64,000 bases of DNA from Isoetes taiwanensis (Eukaryota; Streptophyta; Lycopodiopsida; Isoetales; Isoetaceae). The notes under the pieces are model-generated. The model was not told the origin of the DNA. It ran no database searches and saw only the letters and a program-made list of their open reading frames with translations. The stretch covers positions 1,381,675-1,445,674 of the forward strand of contig JAJEKV010000050.1 in assembly GCA_021234155.1 (NCBI GenBank), given 5' to 3'. This document shows, piece after piece, positions 1 to 10,535 of this stretch. The position numbers and the translations under genes were made by a program. Each line of letters begins with the position of its first letter. Position 1 is the stretch's first letter.

Positions 1-2682
1 CACGCTCATTGGCAATATAGATCCAATTTGTGGTGTTATCAAGAGTGGCACCATCCTCCCAATTGGAGCGGCGAACAAAACGAGGATCCCACCTGAGATC
101 CGTCGAGATCTGAGGCGGAGTCCAGCCAGCATGGCCACCTTGGTCCAAAAGGGGTGACGCCAATCAGAGGTCAAGAACCTGGGGCGTGGAGGAACACCCA
201 GGGAAGCATAGGGAGAGGGGATCATGCCCGTGGCGTGAAATTGCTTGAGCACGCTCCCGAATTCACGGACAAGAGCCGGATCAAGAGCTTTGCACCAATG
301 GTCCCAAAAGTATGTGGAGCCGAGAATTTACAGGAGGGCTATCCCAACCCGTGGGGACTGCCTTGCTATCCGAAGAGCACGCTTGATTGATTGTAACCGC
401 GAGGTGTCGCATATAAACTTGTGCAAAGGGAAGATCGGGATGTCCCGGATACTTCCTTATTTGTTGCGCCGCTTCAGCTTACCAGAGAGGCAAATGATGA
501 GCGAGCTCAGGCATGTACTCTTGATGAAGAGCGTGTGTCTGATCATGATCAACCCGGATAGGGGTTATTATCCAAAAGCAACCATTGAAGGGTGGGGTCA
601 CCACGAAAGTTCCAGTGTGGCCCATCCCGAAATCTCTCACGTGTATCGGCCCGGATAGAAATCATGAAAAATGTAGGCCATTGGCTGAACAACTTCGGAA
701 GGTGATGAAAACCGGATCCGCGGTGAATGAGATCAAAGACCAAAAGGGCCAAAGATAAACCTTTGTCTTCAATAGAGAGGTCCGGCGGATCCGAAGAAAA
801 TCTGCGATCTTGCGCAGGGGAACATTTACAGGACCATCAGCCCCATGCCACTTCAGAAGAAAGAGGTGGCGGCGGGCAACCACATAATCCAGATAACTGG
901 AAGGAACAGGGTAATCAATAGGCAATTGGCTAGCTATGGTAACATAGCCGCCCGGTTTTGGTCACGAGCCTTATCGCCAGATGAATAGCTTGTCAGTTTT
1001 GTTGTTCGAGGTCACGCGGATCCGGTTGTCCTTTTCTAACAGAAGGCGGGACTGGTCACGGACCCGTTTCTGAGAAGTGTTGACCTGTGAGGAGGATTGC
1101 CCAGGAGCATTGAGTCGAAGCACGGCAATCTCTGCGTCATCAAGAATTTTACGTTTTTCAACCTCCGTAGTTTCCGATCTTGAGAGATGTGAGCTGAGAG
1201 GTCTGCGTGGAAACCTGAGCCGTCAAAGAGGCAATTTGTGCGTCACGCGCTGTAAGGTCTTGGGCTTGAGTGTTGTAACTCCGAGAGAGTTCTGTATACA
1301 GCGTGTCGAGTTTGGCAATGTCTTTATCCTTGTCAACCAAGAGAGTCTCTCGTGCCTTGACCTGCTCCAATAATTCTTGAATGGTAGTCCGCAATTGTGC
1401 TGCTGATCGAAAAGCGAGTAATCTGATTTTGGGCAGCCTTGAGATCTTCTCGTACCTGTAAAAGAGCCCCGTGCTTGTCTTGAAGCTGGGTCTCCAGAGT
1501 CTGAACTTGCGTGGTAGCTGCATGAAGGTCACGGTGAACCGCGTCGGAGGCCTCCAGGGCCGTTTGAACCCCATTCAGGAGAGCTTCCTGGGATTCTTGT
1601 AACTTGAGAGAGCAAAGCTGAACATCCTGGCCGATCTCGATACAAAAGCCGCCGAGGGTCTTTGTGGTGGTGGAGCCTGCTGTTGCCTTGTTTGCGATGT
1701 TTGTGAGATATGATGTGAACTGGAATGCTTTGATTCTGTAGCGGAGGAGGAGACAGTGACATGTGAGTGCGGTTTGACATGACCAGAAGAAGAAGGGCGT
1801 GAAGTGCCGACTTGGTGAGTCTGAGGAAGGGACCGCTGAGTGGAATCATGAGAATGAGGAGGTGTGGGAGGAAAGTAATGACAGATGAGGGCTTGAAGAT
1901 GGCCTCCCACGGAAACTTCAGAGATAGAAGTGGCAACGGTCAACTTCTTGGAGAAGACGGTAGAACAACAATTGGGGCCAATCAATGTGGTGGTTGGAGC
2001 GAGTAGCAGTGATCACCATATTATAGAAAGGCTTATTGATATGGGTGTTCTTGATAGAATACCCAAGGAACTTGCGCCATAGAAACTTAACAAAAATTTC
2101 ATGGGGCTTGTCAATATTTGTCAGGCGATGCACGTTTGCTTGATAAGCAGGAGCACCAAACTCAGTGACATCTAGATCCTGTATGGCAGACCAAGATAAA
2201 CAAGGGATTTGCAAAGGAATATGGAATACCTCGAAATCAAAAGGTGCGGGTCGTGAAATGGTGGTGCCATCGACCCGATGAGTGTATCCATGCGGGCTGT
2301 TGACGATGTGAGCGAGGGAACCGCTTAACCGGTGCGGATTTGGGAGCGGAAGTTCCATTTGAGAAAATTCATAAAGCTTCTGGCGTTCTGCGACTTCTCG
2401 ATTCGGGCCAACAAGGGTTTCACGGAAAGTGGGCGTCAAGAAAGATACCGACTCGAAAAGAGCTTGCGGTTCCACAGGAGCAAGAGTTTGAAGTGTCGGA
2501 AATTTTGGTGCAGCCATGGCAAAGAGCTTCGAAAAAGAACGATGATTCAAAGGCGGAGAGCAAAGAACTGAGGACGAAGGCGCAGAGAGACGAAAAGGTT
2601 TAGGGCGCACAAATGGAGGCGAAGGGGTATGAGGAGGGCGAAACTGCAACCGTTGATGGGGCCAGGTGTCGAAAGATGCCAA
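1..2682 (-). pseudogene. third ORF downstream of pol with long coiled coil; unrecognised
   Basis: Minus-strand coding-like sequence continuing beyond the window edge. Possible starts are at 2,682 (MASFDTWPHQ) or 2,516 (MAAPKFPTLQ). About 200 globular residues follow (for example PHGYTHRVDG, FDFEVFHIPLQIP, HIDWPQLLFYRLLQEVD), then a Pro/Ser/His-rich linker (about 1,600-1,900). Next come about 200 residues of heptad-like coiled coil (1,160-1,640; for example LLEQVKARETLLVDKDKDIA). Further blocks read RRHLFLLKWHGADG, FHHLPKLFSQWPTFF and FGSVLKQFHATGM down to position 1. Frameshifts and at least one in-frame stop (near 470) show decay. The architecture recalls the extra ORF or plant-mobile-domain-like proteins of some plant retroelements, but I do not recognise it. 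Confidence 0.55.
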
Positions 2683-3011
2683 GGAGGCGATTGAGAGGCA
2701 AAAATTCGGCTAAGTCCCCAAACAACAAAGGGAGAAGCAATGAGCGGTGGAGATGAGGCGGAGAGAATGATCGGATGTGACAGGTGGCCAAAGGACACAC
2801 ATTAATGTTCGACGGGCTTGAAAAGAAGGAATGGCATTTAATGCTGGCAACTCGAAGTGGGATATCATTAAAACGAATGTGTCAGAAGGTACCATGGCTA
2901 GATATGCGGTGGGAGAAAAGATTCTCATTTTAGAAAGCTTGACCTTGCATTGCAAAACACGTTGGCAATTTTTTGATTGGTCCACGCCGACAAAGGAGTT
3001 CCTCGGTTGGC

Positions 3012-3019
3012 TATATAAG
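3012..3019 (+). promoter_or_regulatory. TATA box candidate, antisense to the retroelement
   Basis: TATATAAG on the plus strand lies 42 bases before the ATG at 3,061, in a spacer between the integrase and the third ORF. It is a good plant core-promoter match by sequence alone; no transcription evidence is available. Confidence 0.35.
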
Positions 3020-3060
3020 ACGAACCGGAGGAAGCTTAAGGCATCCAATGGCGCTTCGGT

Positions 3061-3315
3061 ATGTCTGCGGCTGGTTTGCATGATAACTGCACTATGCCTT
3101 CGAACTGTCTGGAGTGGATTACCTGTAAGATGGATTGTCTGGACCTCTGGCGCTGCCACAACCGTGGCATGGCGATGGACGGGTGGTGTGCCGGGATGGC
3201 TGAGCATCCCGATCCGAAGACCAACGGGATGGAGGTGATTCTGCACCTTCGCTGGGACCCGGAGCATAACCTCTACCACATTCTGCGCATCACCTCTGCT
3301 CCAAACCCGGAGTAG
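3061..3315 (+). CDS. small Cys-rich ORF (84 aa), antisense in Ty3 spacer, hypothetical
   Basis: An 84-codon plus-strand ORF follows the TATA candidate. It has a GC-rich composition unlike its surroundings and seven cysteines (for example LEWITCKMDCLDLWRC). A short overlapping upstream ORF starts at 3,048. Sequence after the stop contains an AATATAAAT-like polyadenylation signal near 3,438. A longer minus-strand ORF (2,710-3,573) covers the same DNA, so one of the two is a shadow. Antisense extra genes are known in some plant Ty3 elements, which makes this worth listing; it may be chance. No function is assigned. Confidence 0.25.
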   Translation: MSAAGLHDNCTMPSNCLEWITCKMDCLDLWRCHNRGMAMDGWCAGMAEHPDPKTNGMEVILHLRWDPEHNLYHILRITSAPNPE

Positions 3316-3598
3316 AGGGTTTTTCCTCTTAGGACTTAGTAGATAGGGCTCTGAGCCCGTTTTTGTATATAGGGCAGTGCCCATAGCGGAAGTAGCTGGG
3401 CTGTGCCCACATTTTGTAAAAAAATTCCACCTATAATATAAATATGCCGCTGGTTTAGTCACTACCTGTTGTGTTTGCATCTTGAACAGCATCTGTTTGT
3501 TGATTTTCATTTTCTGTGGTATGAAATGTTTTGAGGCGAAAGCCATTAACCAGTGTAGGTAATGGAGTGCCATCTAACTCAGGGCAATTTGGAAAAGC

Positions 3599-4811
3599 TT
3601 ATTTGGGTTGAACCACTTGAACAATTTGATAAGGGCCAAGCCATCGAAACTTTAGCTTACCCGGAAAATTTTTGTACCGAGAATCATAAAGAAGAACCAA
3701 ATCTCCTTCTTTGAATGTTTTTGTCTTCAGACGTTTATCATGTAAGGATTTTTGCAACTGTTGTCCATGAAGAACACGAATATAAGCATCCCTTCTAAGT
3801 TCATCCAACTGTTCCAATTGATAAACCCTTTCTTTGAGTGCAGCAGGCGGATTATGGGCTGTAGCTAGTTGAAAACGGAGAGTTGGAAGGATGTATTCAA
3901 ACGGCATGAGAGCTTCTTGACCATAAACCAATTTGAAAGGAGTGTGACCTGTAGCTATTTTGAAACAAGTATTGTAAGCCCAAAGAATAGTAGGAAGCTT
4001 GGTTTGCCAGTCAGTGCGAGAAGCGTCACAAATTTTCTTGAGAATTGTGACCGAGTTTTGTTGGTGCTTCGCCAAACCATTCCCTTGAGGATAGTAAGGT
4101 GTGCTCTTGTGATGATGTATCAGGAGATAATCCGTCAGCTCCTTAATGGTATGATTGATGAAATGGACACCACGATCACTGACCAGCTCCGTGGGGCAGC
4201 CAAATCGCGTGATGATTTGTTGATAAATGACCTTGGCTGTGCTTGCCGCAGTGTTGTCTGGAAGTGCGCAAGCTTCCGCCCATTTTGTAGCGTAGTCAGT
4301 GAGAACCAGAATGTAGCGAGACGCGGGTGTGCCGCAGAGGGAGGGTCGATGGGTCCCACAAAATCCATCCCCATTCTTTGAAGGGAAATGGCGTGGCACC
4401 AACGTCAAAGGGAAGAGCGTCACGGGCCGTGGGCCGTCCCACACGCTGACAGGCATCACACGTGCGGGTGTGGGCGTGAGCGTCTTTGAAAAGCGTGGGC
4501 CAAAAATAACCAGCAAGAAGGATTTTGCGTGCCGTGGTGTCACCATGAAAATGACCACCACCGAGCCCTTCATGGGCTTCTCGAACAATGTCTGGGACCT
4601 CATGAGGGAGAACACAGCGTCGAAGGATGGTATCCTTACCCTTCTTGTAGAGATGTCCTGCAACCATGGTGTAGTCACGGACCTCGCGGAGAAATTGATG
4701 TCGACGGGATTGTCGCTTGGCGTGAGAGAGCGTCGCGTCCTCTGGTGGAAGAGCGCCTGTGAGAAGGTACTGCTGAAAGTCATGGAACCAATGTGGGGTT
4801 GCTGTGACCAA
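3599..4811 (-). pseudogene. Ty3 integrase, catalytic Glu replaced by Lys
   Basis: DDE-type integrase. The N-terminal HHCC zinc-binding region lies at about 4,440-4,590 (REAHEGLGGGHFHGDTT, then CDACQRVGR). The catalytic core begins after a frameshift near 4,330-4,375 with LTDYATKWAEA (first Asp) and SDRGVHF (second Asp). At the third catalytic position, after YYPQGNGLA, the residue is Lys where this family has Glu; the complement at about 4,061-4,066 reads AAG CAC. The C-terminal half (QLEQLDELRRDAY, GDLVLLYDSRYKNFPGKL, RWLGPYQI) is in one long frame. The stop lies at 3,599. The frameshift and the lost Glu each would disable it. Confidence 0.88.
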
Positions 4812-4835
4812 AAAGAGTTGCGTCGGGGAAAGGCG

Positions 4836-5311
4836 TCACGAGACTCCGGTGGAGGGATCATCGCGGTGGATGCGTGAAAGATAATCAGGGACAACATGAG
4901 ATTTGCACGCCTTGTGAACAATTTCAAAAGGTGCAAATTCTTGTAGAAGGAGGACCCAACAAGCAATGCGGCCCGTGGGCGTGGATTTGTTGATCAAATA
5001 AAGGAGTGCTTGGTGGTCAACAAAGAATTTGATCGACTGCAAAAAAGATAGTGACCGGAAGCGTTGGACACGAAAAATTAAACCCAAGGCTTCACTTTCG
5101 ATTGGCGAGTAGTTTAATTTCAGTGAGAATTGAGTTTTAATTTTGCATATATTTGGTTTGGTTCGTTGTGCGCATCATATTCTTGAGAAAGAACAGCTCC
5201 AATAGCAAACGCCGAGACATCGACATGAACATGAAAGGGCTTGTCCCATTGAGGAGGAACAAGAACAGGGGCTGAGTAAGCAAAAGCTTCAAGCTGTTGG
5301 AAAGCAAACAT
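4836..5311 (-). pseudogene. Ty3 RNase H domain
   Basis: The segment at 5,120-5,311 reads YSAPVLVPPQWDKPFHVHVD then AFAIGAVLSQ, the start of the RNase H-like domain with its first acidic residue. The segment at 4,836-5,087 reads FFVDHQALLYLINK, then FEIVHKACKSHVVPDYLSR, its end. The two lie in different frames, and the middle of the domain near 5,090-5,120 is damaged. It would degrade the RNA strand during reverse transcription. Adjacent to RT on one side and the integrase zinc finger on the other, as expected for Ty3 pol. Confidence 0.8.
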
Positions 5312-5479
5312 CCGCTGGGAATTCCAAGCCCGGTGGATTCATCACCCGTGAGTTTATGAATGGGATCCGCAATGGCTGCTAGTCCGGGGAATGAAGGTGG
5401 AGTAATAATTGACCTTACCGGGAAAGAGCGTGTCTCTTTGATATTGGTCGGTGCTTGAGCTTTGAGCACACAACCGATT

Positions 5480-6140
5480 TTGGCGGGGATCCGTGGTGAT
5501 ACGCTTGGCGACCACGTGCCCTAACAGAACACGGAAGTGGCATAAAAGGTGCATTTCTCTGGATTGAGACTAATCTTGGGACTCATCACATTTACGAAAG
5601 ACGAGTTCCAATTTATCCAAATGGTCAGCCATGGAATCAGTAGGCGGAGAAGTCATCTTGAAAAATTTGCAAGAAGGGATTTTCCTTCATAAAATCATGA
5701 AAAGCGGAGAGCATGATACGTTGAAACGTGGATGGAGAGTTTGATAATCCAAAAGGAACCACCTTGTAGGCAAAAGTGCCTACCGGGGTGGTGAAAGTAG
5801 TCTTGAGTTGATCAGATTCTTTGATTGAGATCTGATTGTAGCGGAAAAAACCATCCATGAAGGAGTACATCTCATGTCCGGCCAACCTCTTCAGAACCAC
5901 AGTGCGTGAAGGGAAGTGGGAAATGATCGCGCTCGGGTGGCACGATTGAGTTTTGGTAGTCCACGCAAACGCGGATCTTTCCATTGTGTTTGAGTGCAAT
6001 GGCGATGGGGCTCACCCATTGAGAATGTTTGACCTCATAGATCAAAACTGCGGCAAGGAGTTTATCAATTTCCGCCTTGGCGCGATCCGCGGTAATTGGG
6101 GTTGGCCGATCTTTGTCGTTGCTATACGGGGCGTGCATCG
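5480..6140 (-). pseudogene. Ty3 reverse transcriptase
   Basis: RNA-directed DNA polymerase. The N-terminal part (5,872-6,138) contains IDKLLAA, HSQWVSPIAI and GKIRVCVDYQN. A second frame (5,637-5,999) contains MDGFFRYNQI, KTTFTTPVGTFAY, VPFGLSNSPSTFQR and the catalytic box FQDDF; both catalytic aspartates are kept (codons at 5,652-5,663), with Gln at the x position. A third frame (5,354-5,554) continues with RVLLGHVV and KVNYYSTFIP, the typical thumb/connection segment. At least two frameshifts separate these blocks. Family assignment is firm; activity is excluded. Confidence 0.88.
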
Positions 6141-6599
6141 ATTTGGTAGGAATGGTGAGTCCCCAAGGCTTTGTTGATTCCCGAAGGTCTCTGTAGCTCA
6201 GGCGAAAATGTGTTTGAACTTTTTGAAGAGCGTGATGGCCTTTACGATAGGGTGTCGGAAGATTTGCGGCTATTCCGGACGGTGATTGTTGCCCTCGTCC
6301 ACAATCTCAACTTCGAGAGTCGAATATGTGGAATAACTTCCGTGTCTGGACAATATGGCGGGGAGGTTGAAGCATAACGGGATCGTGGCTCTGCGTGGTG
6401 AAAAGAGAGGTTCTTTGAGTTTCATCAAGCGAGAGGTTGCTTCATGGCCGGCGTGTACATCTCTGGGAGCTGCGGGGAGGTTCGGCATCGAAAAGTGATC
6501 AACACGTTGGATGCGGTTGCAAGGAGCAGGTAGGGGTCAAGCAAAGGCAGCCCAACTGGTCACGATCAAGCGTCATTTCTCCCCAAGGATCAGCATATT

Positions 6600-7560
6600 G
6601 GGGTAGGATGATGAGGCGCACTTCGCGGTGGAGCTGAACTTGATAGATATTCGGGAGGCGTGAGGAATCGGTGCCGGAGAGAGGGTTCAGCATTGTCGGC
6701 CGAAATGATCTTCCGGTTTCCGGGTCCATAGTGGCATTGAGGTGACCATCTGTGATGACTAAGCGATCCGTGGCCCAATAATGGATACTTTTGGCTGGCG
6801 GAGAAAAGGTCCGCCGACCAACATTTCATAATCACACGGATCTTCTCAGCCTTCCAAACACCAAATTCAAGGGAATCGAGATCACCAATGTTGATGTGAA
6901 GAAGAGGCGTGACGCCTTGAGGTCGCGTGATATGGCCATTGGCCAATTTGATGTCATATGGGGCACGATAGAGTTGTTTGATGCCCATTTGTTTGCGGAG
7001 TTTATCCGTGATGAGATTGACCGCACTACCTCCGTCAATTTGAACATGATTGACTTGTTGATTGCCCACCGTGGCATGTAAAGTGGGGGTAGAGGTAGCA
7101 ACAGCCCCAACCAAAGCAGTCGGGGAGTGGTGGCGGTCCTTGAGCGGGGATGAGTTTCAAAATTGTTGCCAAACTTAAAGGAATTTTGATTTTTGCTAGC
7201 TCCTCTTGGAGTTTCAGAGGCACATGAGAAAAAGGATCTGTTGGATCCACAGGTGCTGGAGTGCGTGGTAAGGAAGCAGCAACTTCTTTGAGTAGGTCAA
7301 CCTCGGCAGCTATATTTGGATATGTCTGAGAGCGTGGAGGTTGAGACGTGGAAGGTGCTTCTTGTCTTTGTTGAGCTCTAGTGGTGGCATGAACATTAGC
7401 CAACGTGCGGCCTTCAGCAGCTTGCATGAGGTTCAAAATGCTTTGGCGAACTTTAGGCATGACATGCGGCATAAGTTTCTCCAAGTGGGGTGCAAAGTGA
7501 ACCTTTTTTCGCGTCTTCATGAGGAATGGTGTCATTCGCAAAGGCGGGTTGCGTGCCATT
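6600..7560 (-). pseudogene. Ty3 pre-protease linker and retropepsin-like protease
   Basis: Aspartic protease that would cut the polyprotein. The segment 7,140-7,560 encodes a basic linker ending in a conserved-looking helix (KLQEELAKIKIPLS). The protease core reads HVQIDGGSAVNLIT at about 7,010-7,045, where Asp-Gly-Gly replaces the commoner Asp-Ser/Thr-Gly; this variant also occurs in plant Ty3 proteins. It is followed by KLANGHITRPQGV and HINIGDL, fitting a retropepsin fold. The frame then degenerates toward 6,600. The linker and protease frames do not join without a shift, so the product is not made from this copy. Confidence 0.7.
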
Positions 7561-7599
7561 AGGAATAATGGTTAAGGGGCGTGGCATACAGTGCGGCGT

Positions 7600-9384
7600 G
7601 AAACCAAACCAACCCAATTTGATGGCTGATTTGGAGGATTAAGAGCACGAAAAAATTTCTTCACGTGCTTGTTGATCCATCCGAGGTTGATTGGCGGGAG
7701 GAGGAGGTTGATAGCGTGATTGCTTTGAGGCGCGAGGTGGCTTCGAAGAAACGGGGCCAGACGCCTTGTTTTCGTTGGCAATCCGAGTTGGTAAAAGCGT
7801 GAGGCGGAATCCCGATGTGGTCCGGTTGGTGCCGGGAAGCCGCACTGAACTTGTGGAAGTTGAGGACACGCCGTGGTGGTATGACCCCATTCTTGACAGT
7901 GATAACACTGAACTTTAGAAGGATCAAAAGGAGGGCGTGTGTTGGGTCCCGTTGTTGCTCATGTTGCCGATAGAGTTGATTGGGTTGCGCTGCGCAGTGG
8001 TGGCTGGCGATATTGCGATTATTCTTTGAGGTGTGGTTTGCACTTGATAAAACCAGCTTGTTGCGGAAAGGTGTAGGATGAGTGCGAGTGCACTCTTCCG
8101 TGGCATGATTGCACATGTTGCATCTTTTACAATGAGGCGGGCCATTGGTGGAGTTGCACTCATTCGCCAAGTGGCCTTGATATTTGCAAATATGGCACCA
8201 GATCTGACTGCGCTGCGGATTGGCGTGTTGAGGTTGGACAGCAGTCTGTGGAACCATGACGGGTGGAATGAAAGGGAGCTCCTGAAGAGCCACGCCTCGG
8301 GAGGAAACATTGACTGAGTGATTGACAAGGTCGATAGCCTGCTCCAAAGTCTTGGACCTTGTGTATTCGATCATGAGTCGGATAGTTGGAGGAAGTCCTT
8401 GGAGAAACCAGACCAAGATCGGCTCGCGTGTAGGGGTACTCCTTGAGTTTGCCGAAAGCGAGAATGTGAAGGCGACCGCAAAATCGAGGCGGACTCCGTG
8501 GGCTCTTGTTGAAGGTCATTGAGTTGATCATCATCCGTGGTCCCATAGTGAGAAAGAAAAGCAGTTCTCATTTCTGAGCAATCTTGTTTCCAGTGGCTTT
8601 TGTTGGACATGAGCCATTGATAAGGGGAGCCACGCAGTGTGGTGGAAAAGATGTGGAATTTCAGTTGAGGTTGCGCATGACCATTCAGGACAGCCAGAGC
8701 CTCAAATTCTTCCATGTGGGCCTGAGCACTTTGGTCTAATGGTTTGCCTTTCGTGTTGCCAAAGGTTGGATAAGTCAGCTTAAGGGTCTGAAAGGTAGAG
8801 GTGAAAGTGCTTGGCTGGACAGGAACTGGATAGGGAGTGTATTGAGGTGGAGTTGGAGGTGGTATAGTGCCTGAAAGACCCTGATGAAGGGGTTGCTGAG
8901 GTGGAGGTACTGGAGGTGCCTGATCATTGGTTTTGAGGTCTGTAAGATTGTAAACAGGAAGAGCGGTGGGAAAGGTAGGGAAGGGAAATTCCTGTGGAGG
9001 AGCAAAAGAGACATGTGGATATCCTTGCCCACCCGGGGGAGATGATGGTTGTGAAGGCAGAGGCGTATGGCCAGACGAATGATGGATGTAGGCATGTTCT
9101 GGGGTATGAAAGTAAGGTTGAGAAGGTTGAGCCTGATAGGGCTCCGGATAGTGATGAGGTGACTGAGGCTGTGAGCAATGTTTGCATGCTTGGGGCGGGG
9201 AACTGGGACGAGACAGGACCCGAGGGGTGGGTGGCGCCGACTGAGCCCTAGACCGAATGTGGCCGCCCTCAATGTCATAAGCAGATCCATACATGTCGCG
9301 AACAGCTTCCCTTCGATGATGGCGCTCCAAGCGAGATGCCGTCTGGGAAAGGAGTTCTTCTGGCGTGAAGTTTCGGACAGACAT
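7600..9384 (-). pseudogene. gag: Ty3 gag with three CCHC zinc knuckles, frameshifted
   Basis: Nucleocapsid/capsid precursor that would package element RNA. The chosen start is the ATG whose complement lies at 9,382-9,384, giving MSVRNFTPEE; an upstream in-frame ATG also exists. The first half is Pro/Gln/Ser-rich, followed by a capsid-like block containing TLRGSPYQWL and LSHYGTTDDD near 8,560-8,640. A frameshift near 8,400 moves the reading to another frame, which holds two C-x2-C-x4-H-x4-C knuckles (WCHICKYQGHLANEC and CKRCNMCNHATEEC, about 8,090-8,210). A third knuckle (CYHCQEWGHTTTAC, about 7,865-7,910) sits in yet another frame. Three knuckles are more than the one usual for this superfamily. 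Confidence 0.8.
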
Positions 9385-9600
9385 GGCGACAGAAGAAATG
9401 AAAATCGAATCAGACCCAGCAGCGGCGACAGTGTTTGTTTTGGGTTCTTGGCATACGTCTTGCAGCAGCAGTCCATGACCGCCGGATGCTACAAGCCAGC
9501 CATGCTCAAGATCATGAAACAAGAAAAAGACAAAATATGTACAAAGAATGCGGGAAATGTGCGCCAAATGAGGCTCTCCAAATTTGAGATCAAACCTGAG

Positions 9601-9800
9601 TACATCTGAAGAGGCTCCGGTCTAATATAGTGTAGACCGCAAATCTGAGCCGTACACTAACTAAATCTAATCCCTACACTTATGTTAATCTAATCATGCC
9701 AAGTGTCAGTCTGCCACCACTGACACCTAACATGTGCATGCACCTAACATGTGCATGCACAATGTTAACCACTAGGTGGTTAACATAAATATGCCAAAGA
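9601..9800. repeat. cluster of palindromes and a 17-bp tandem repeat
   Basis: Three structured motifs occur in 85 bases. GTGTCAGT (9,703-9,710) pairs with ACTGACAC (9,719-9,726). A 17-bp unit is repeated in tandem at 9,726-9,759 and contains the palindrome GTGCATGCAC. An 11-bp perfect stem with a 3-base loop lies at 9,762-9,786. The cluster sits between the Ty3 gag leader and a LINE-like 3' end, so it may belong to an LTR or to a LINE 3' UTR. Confidence 0.6.
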
Positions 9801-9819
9801 GTTGAAGAACTGCTGAATG

Positions 9820-9897
9820 CTCCTTCTGGATCCCATAGGCCGATTGGTCTCAGTGGACGATAAAAATCATTCATTCATTCTTTCTTTCTTTCTATTT
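9820..9897 (+). mobile_element. LINE-type 3' end with CATT/CTTT tail
   Basis: The sequence from about 9,828 (CCCATAGGCCGATTGGTCTC, then GTGGACGATAAA) matches the 3' terminus found in the other LINEs of this window (15,985-16,040 plus strand; 19,405-19,452 and 50,811-50,870 minus strand). It ends in a short microsatellite tail. Only the end is seen; it could be a truncated LINE or a SINE that shares the LINE tail. Confidence 0.55.
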
Positions 9898-10390
9898 CAA
9901 AAAATCTTTTGCAGCCAAATTGGGGCCCATGTTACTGACTATTCCAAAGTACCACAACATTCTACATGAATACGGCAACTAAATCATAGAAAAAATTATA
10001 TTAAAAAACGTATACAATTACTAAAGAAACCCCTTGTAATTATGCTAGATATTAGCTTTCTTGATCTATAACATTCCCTTTTTGAATGTCTTACATCTCT
10101 CTCTCTCTCTCTATTCTAATATTAGCCAATTCTCTATAACTTCTTGTAGAAGTGAAATGCCTAGTAGCATATATCTACCTCGCACGAATCAAACCCTGAT
10201 ACACAGCAGCCAGTTCTTCGTGTCTTGCCACAGATTATTTCTAGCTAATGTACAGCACTTACACTGGAACACTATCCATTTCAATAAGCAACACATCCAT
10301 AGTTGGTAGATCACGCGTTAGCCCCAATTTCGTAACACGTGATTCGTGATTAAAAAAAATAACAAGAAATCACGCAGGTTAGCTTTGCCA
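9898..10390. other. AT-rich non-coding sequence
   Basis: No coding potential or structured repeat apart from a short (CT)n run near 10,078-10,092. Confidence 0.5.
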
Positions 10391-10535
10391 AAAAAAAATA
10401 TATATAGGTGAGTTTTCCCCCCCATAAAAAATTCCATGGTTCTCCCTTCGGCTCCAACTCCGTCCCTCTCCAAATCCATCTGGAAGCAGCTCCAACTCCG
10501 TCCAAATCTGTCGAATTCTGGTCGCCCTGCTCCAG
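10391..10535 (+). other. possible promoter and first exon with 5' splice site
   Basis: A TATATATAGG stretch at about 10,398-10,408 is followed by an ATG at 10,436. A 100-base open segment follows, encoding a Ser/Pro-rich N-terminus (MVLPSAPTPSLSKSIWKQL), and ends in CCAG|GTAAGATC at 10,535/10,536. This has the form of a first exon, perhaps with a targeting peptide. No convincing second exon follows in the next 1.3 kb, so this is either a gene fragment or chance. Confidence 0.25.

Larger units (their letters stand above)
1..9600 (-). mobile_element. Ty3/gypsy LTR retrotransposon, decayed, runs off left edge
   Basis: Minus-strand coding blocks appear in Ty3/gypsy order from right to left: gag, protease, reverse transcriptase, RNase H, integrase, then an extra ORF. 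Integrase after RNase H is the Ty3 rather than the copia order. Several frameshifts and stops break every domain, so the copy is dead. No chromodomain is visible after the integrase. I could not define either LTR: the right LTR should lie just beyond the gag leader (about 9,500-9,700) and the left one outside the window. Belonging of the leftmost 2.7 kb to the same element is inferred from strand and position only. Confidence 0.85.

Noticed and set aside
2710-3573. 287-codon minus-strand ORF
   Set aside because: No recognisable domain, and it overlaps a promoter-like plus-strand unit; length alone is weak evidence. Kept only as context.
4329-4877. Plus-strand ORFs opposite integrase (also 3,869-4,381)
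   Set aside because: Shadows of the clearly coding minus-strand integrase.
8775-9476. 233-codon minus-strand ORF beside gag
   Set aside because: Alternate frame of the Pro-rich gag sequence; composition follows the other frame.
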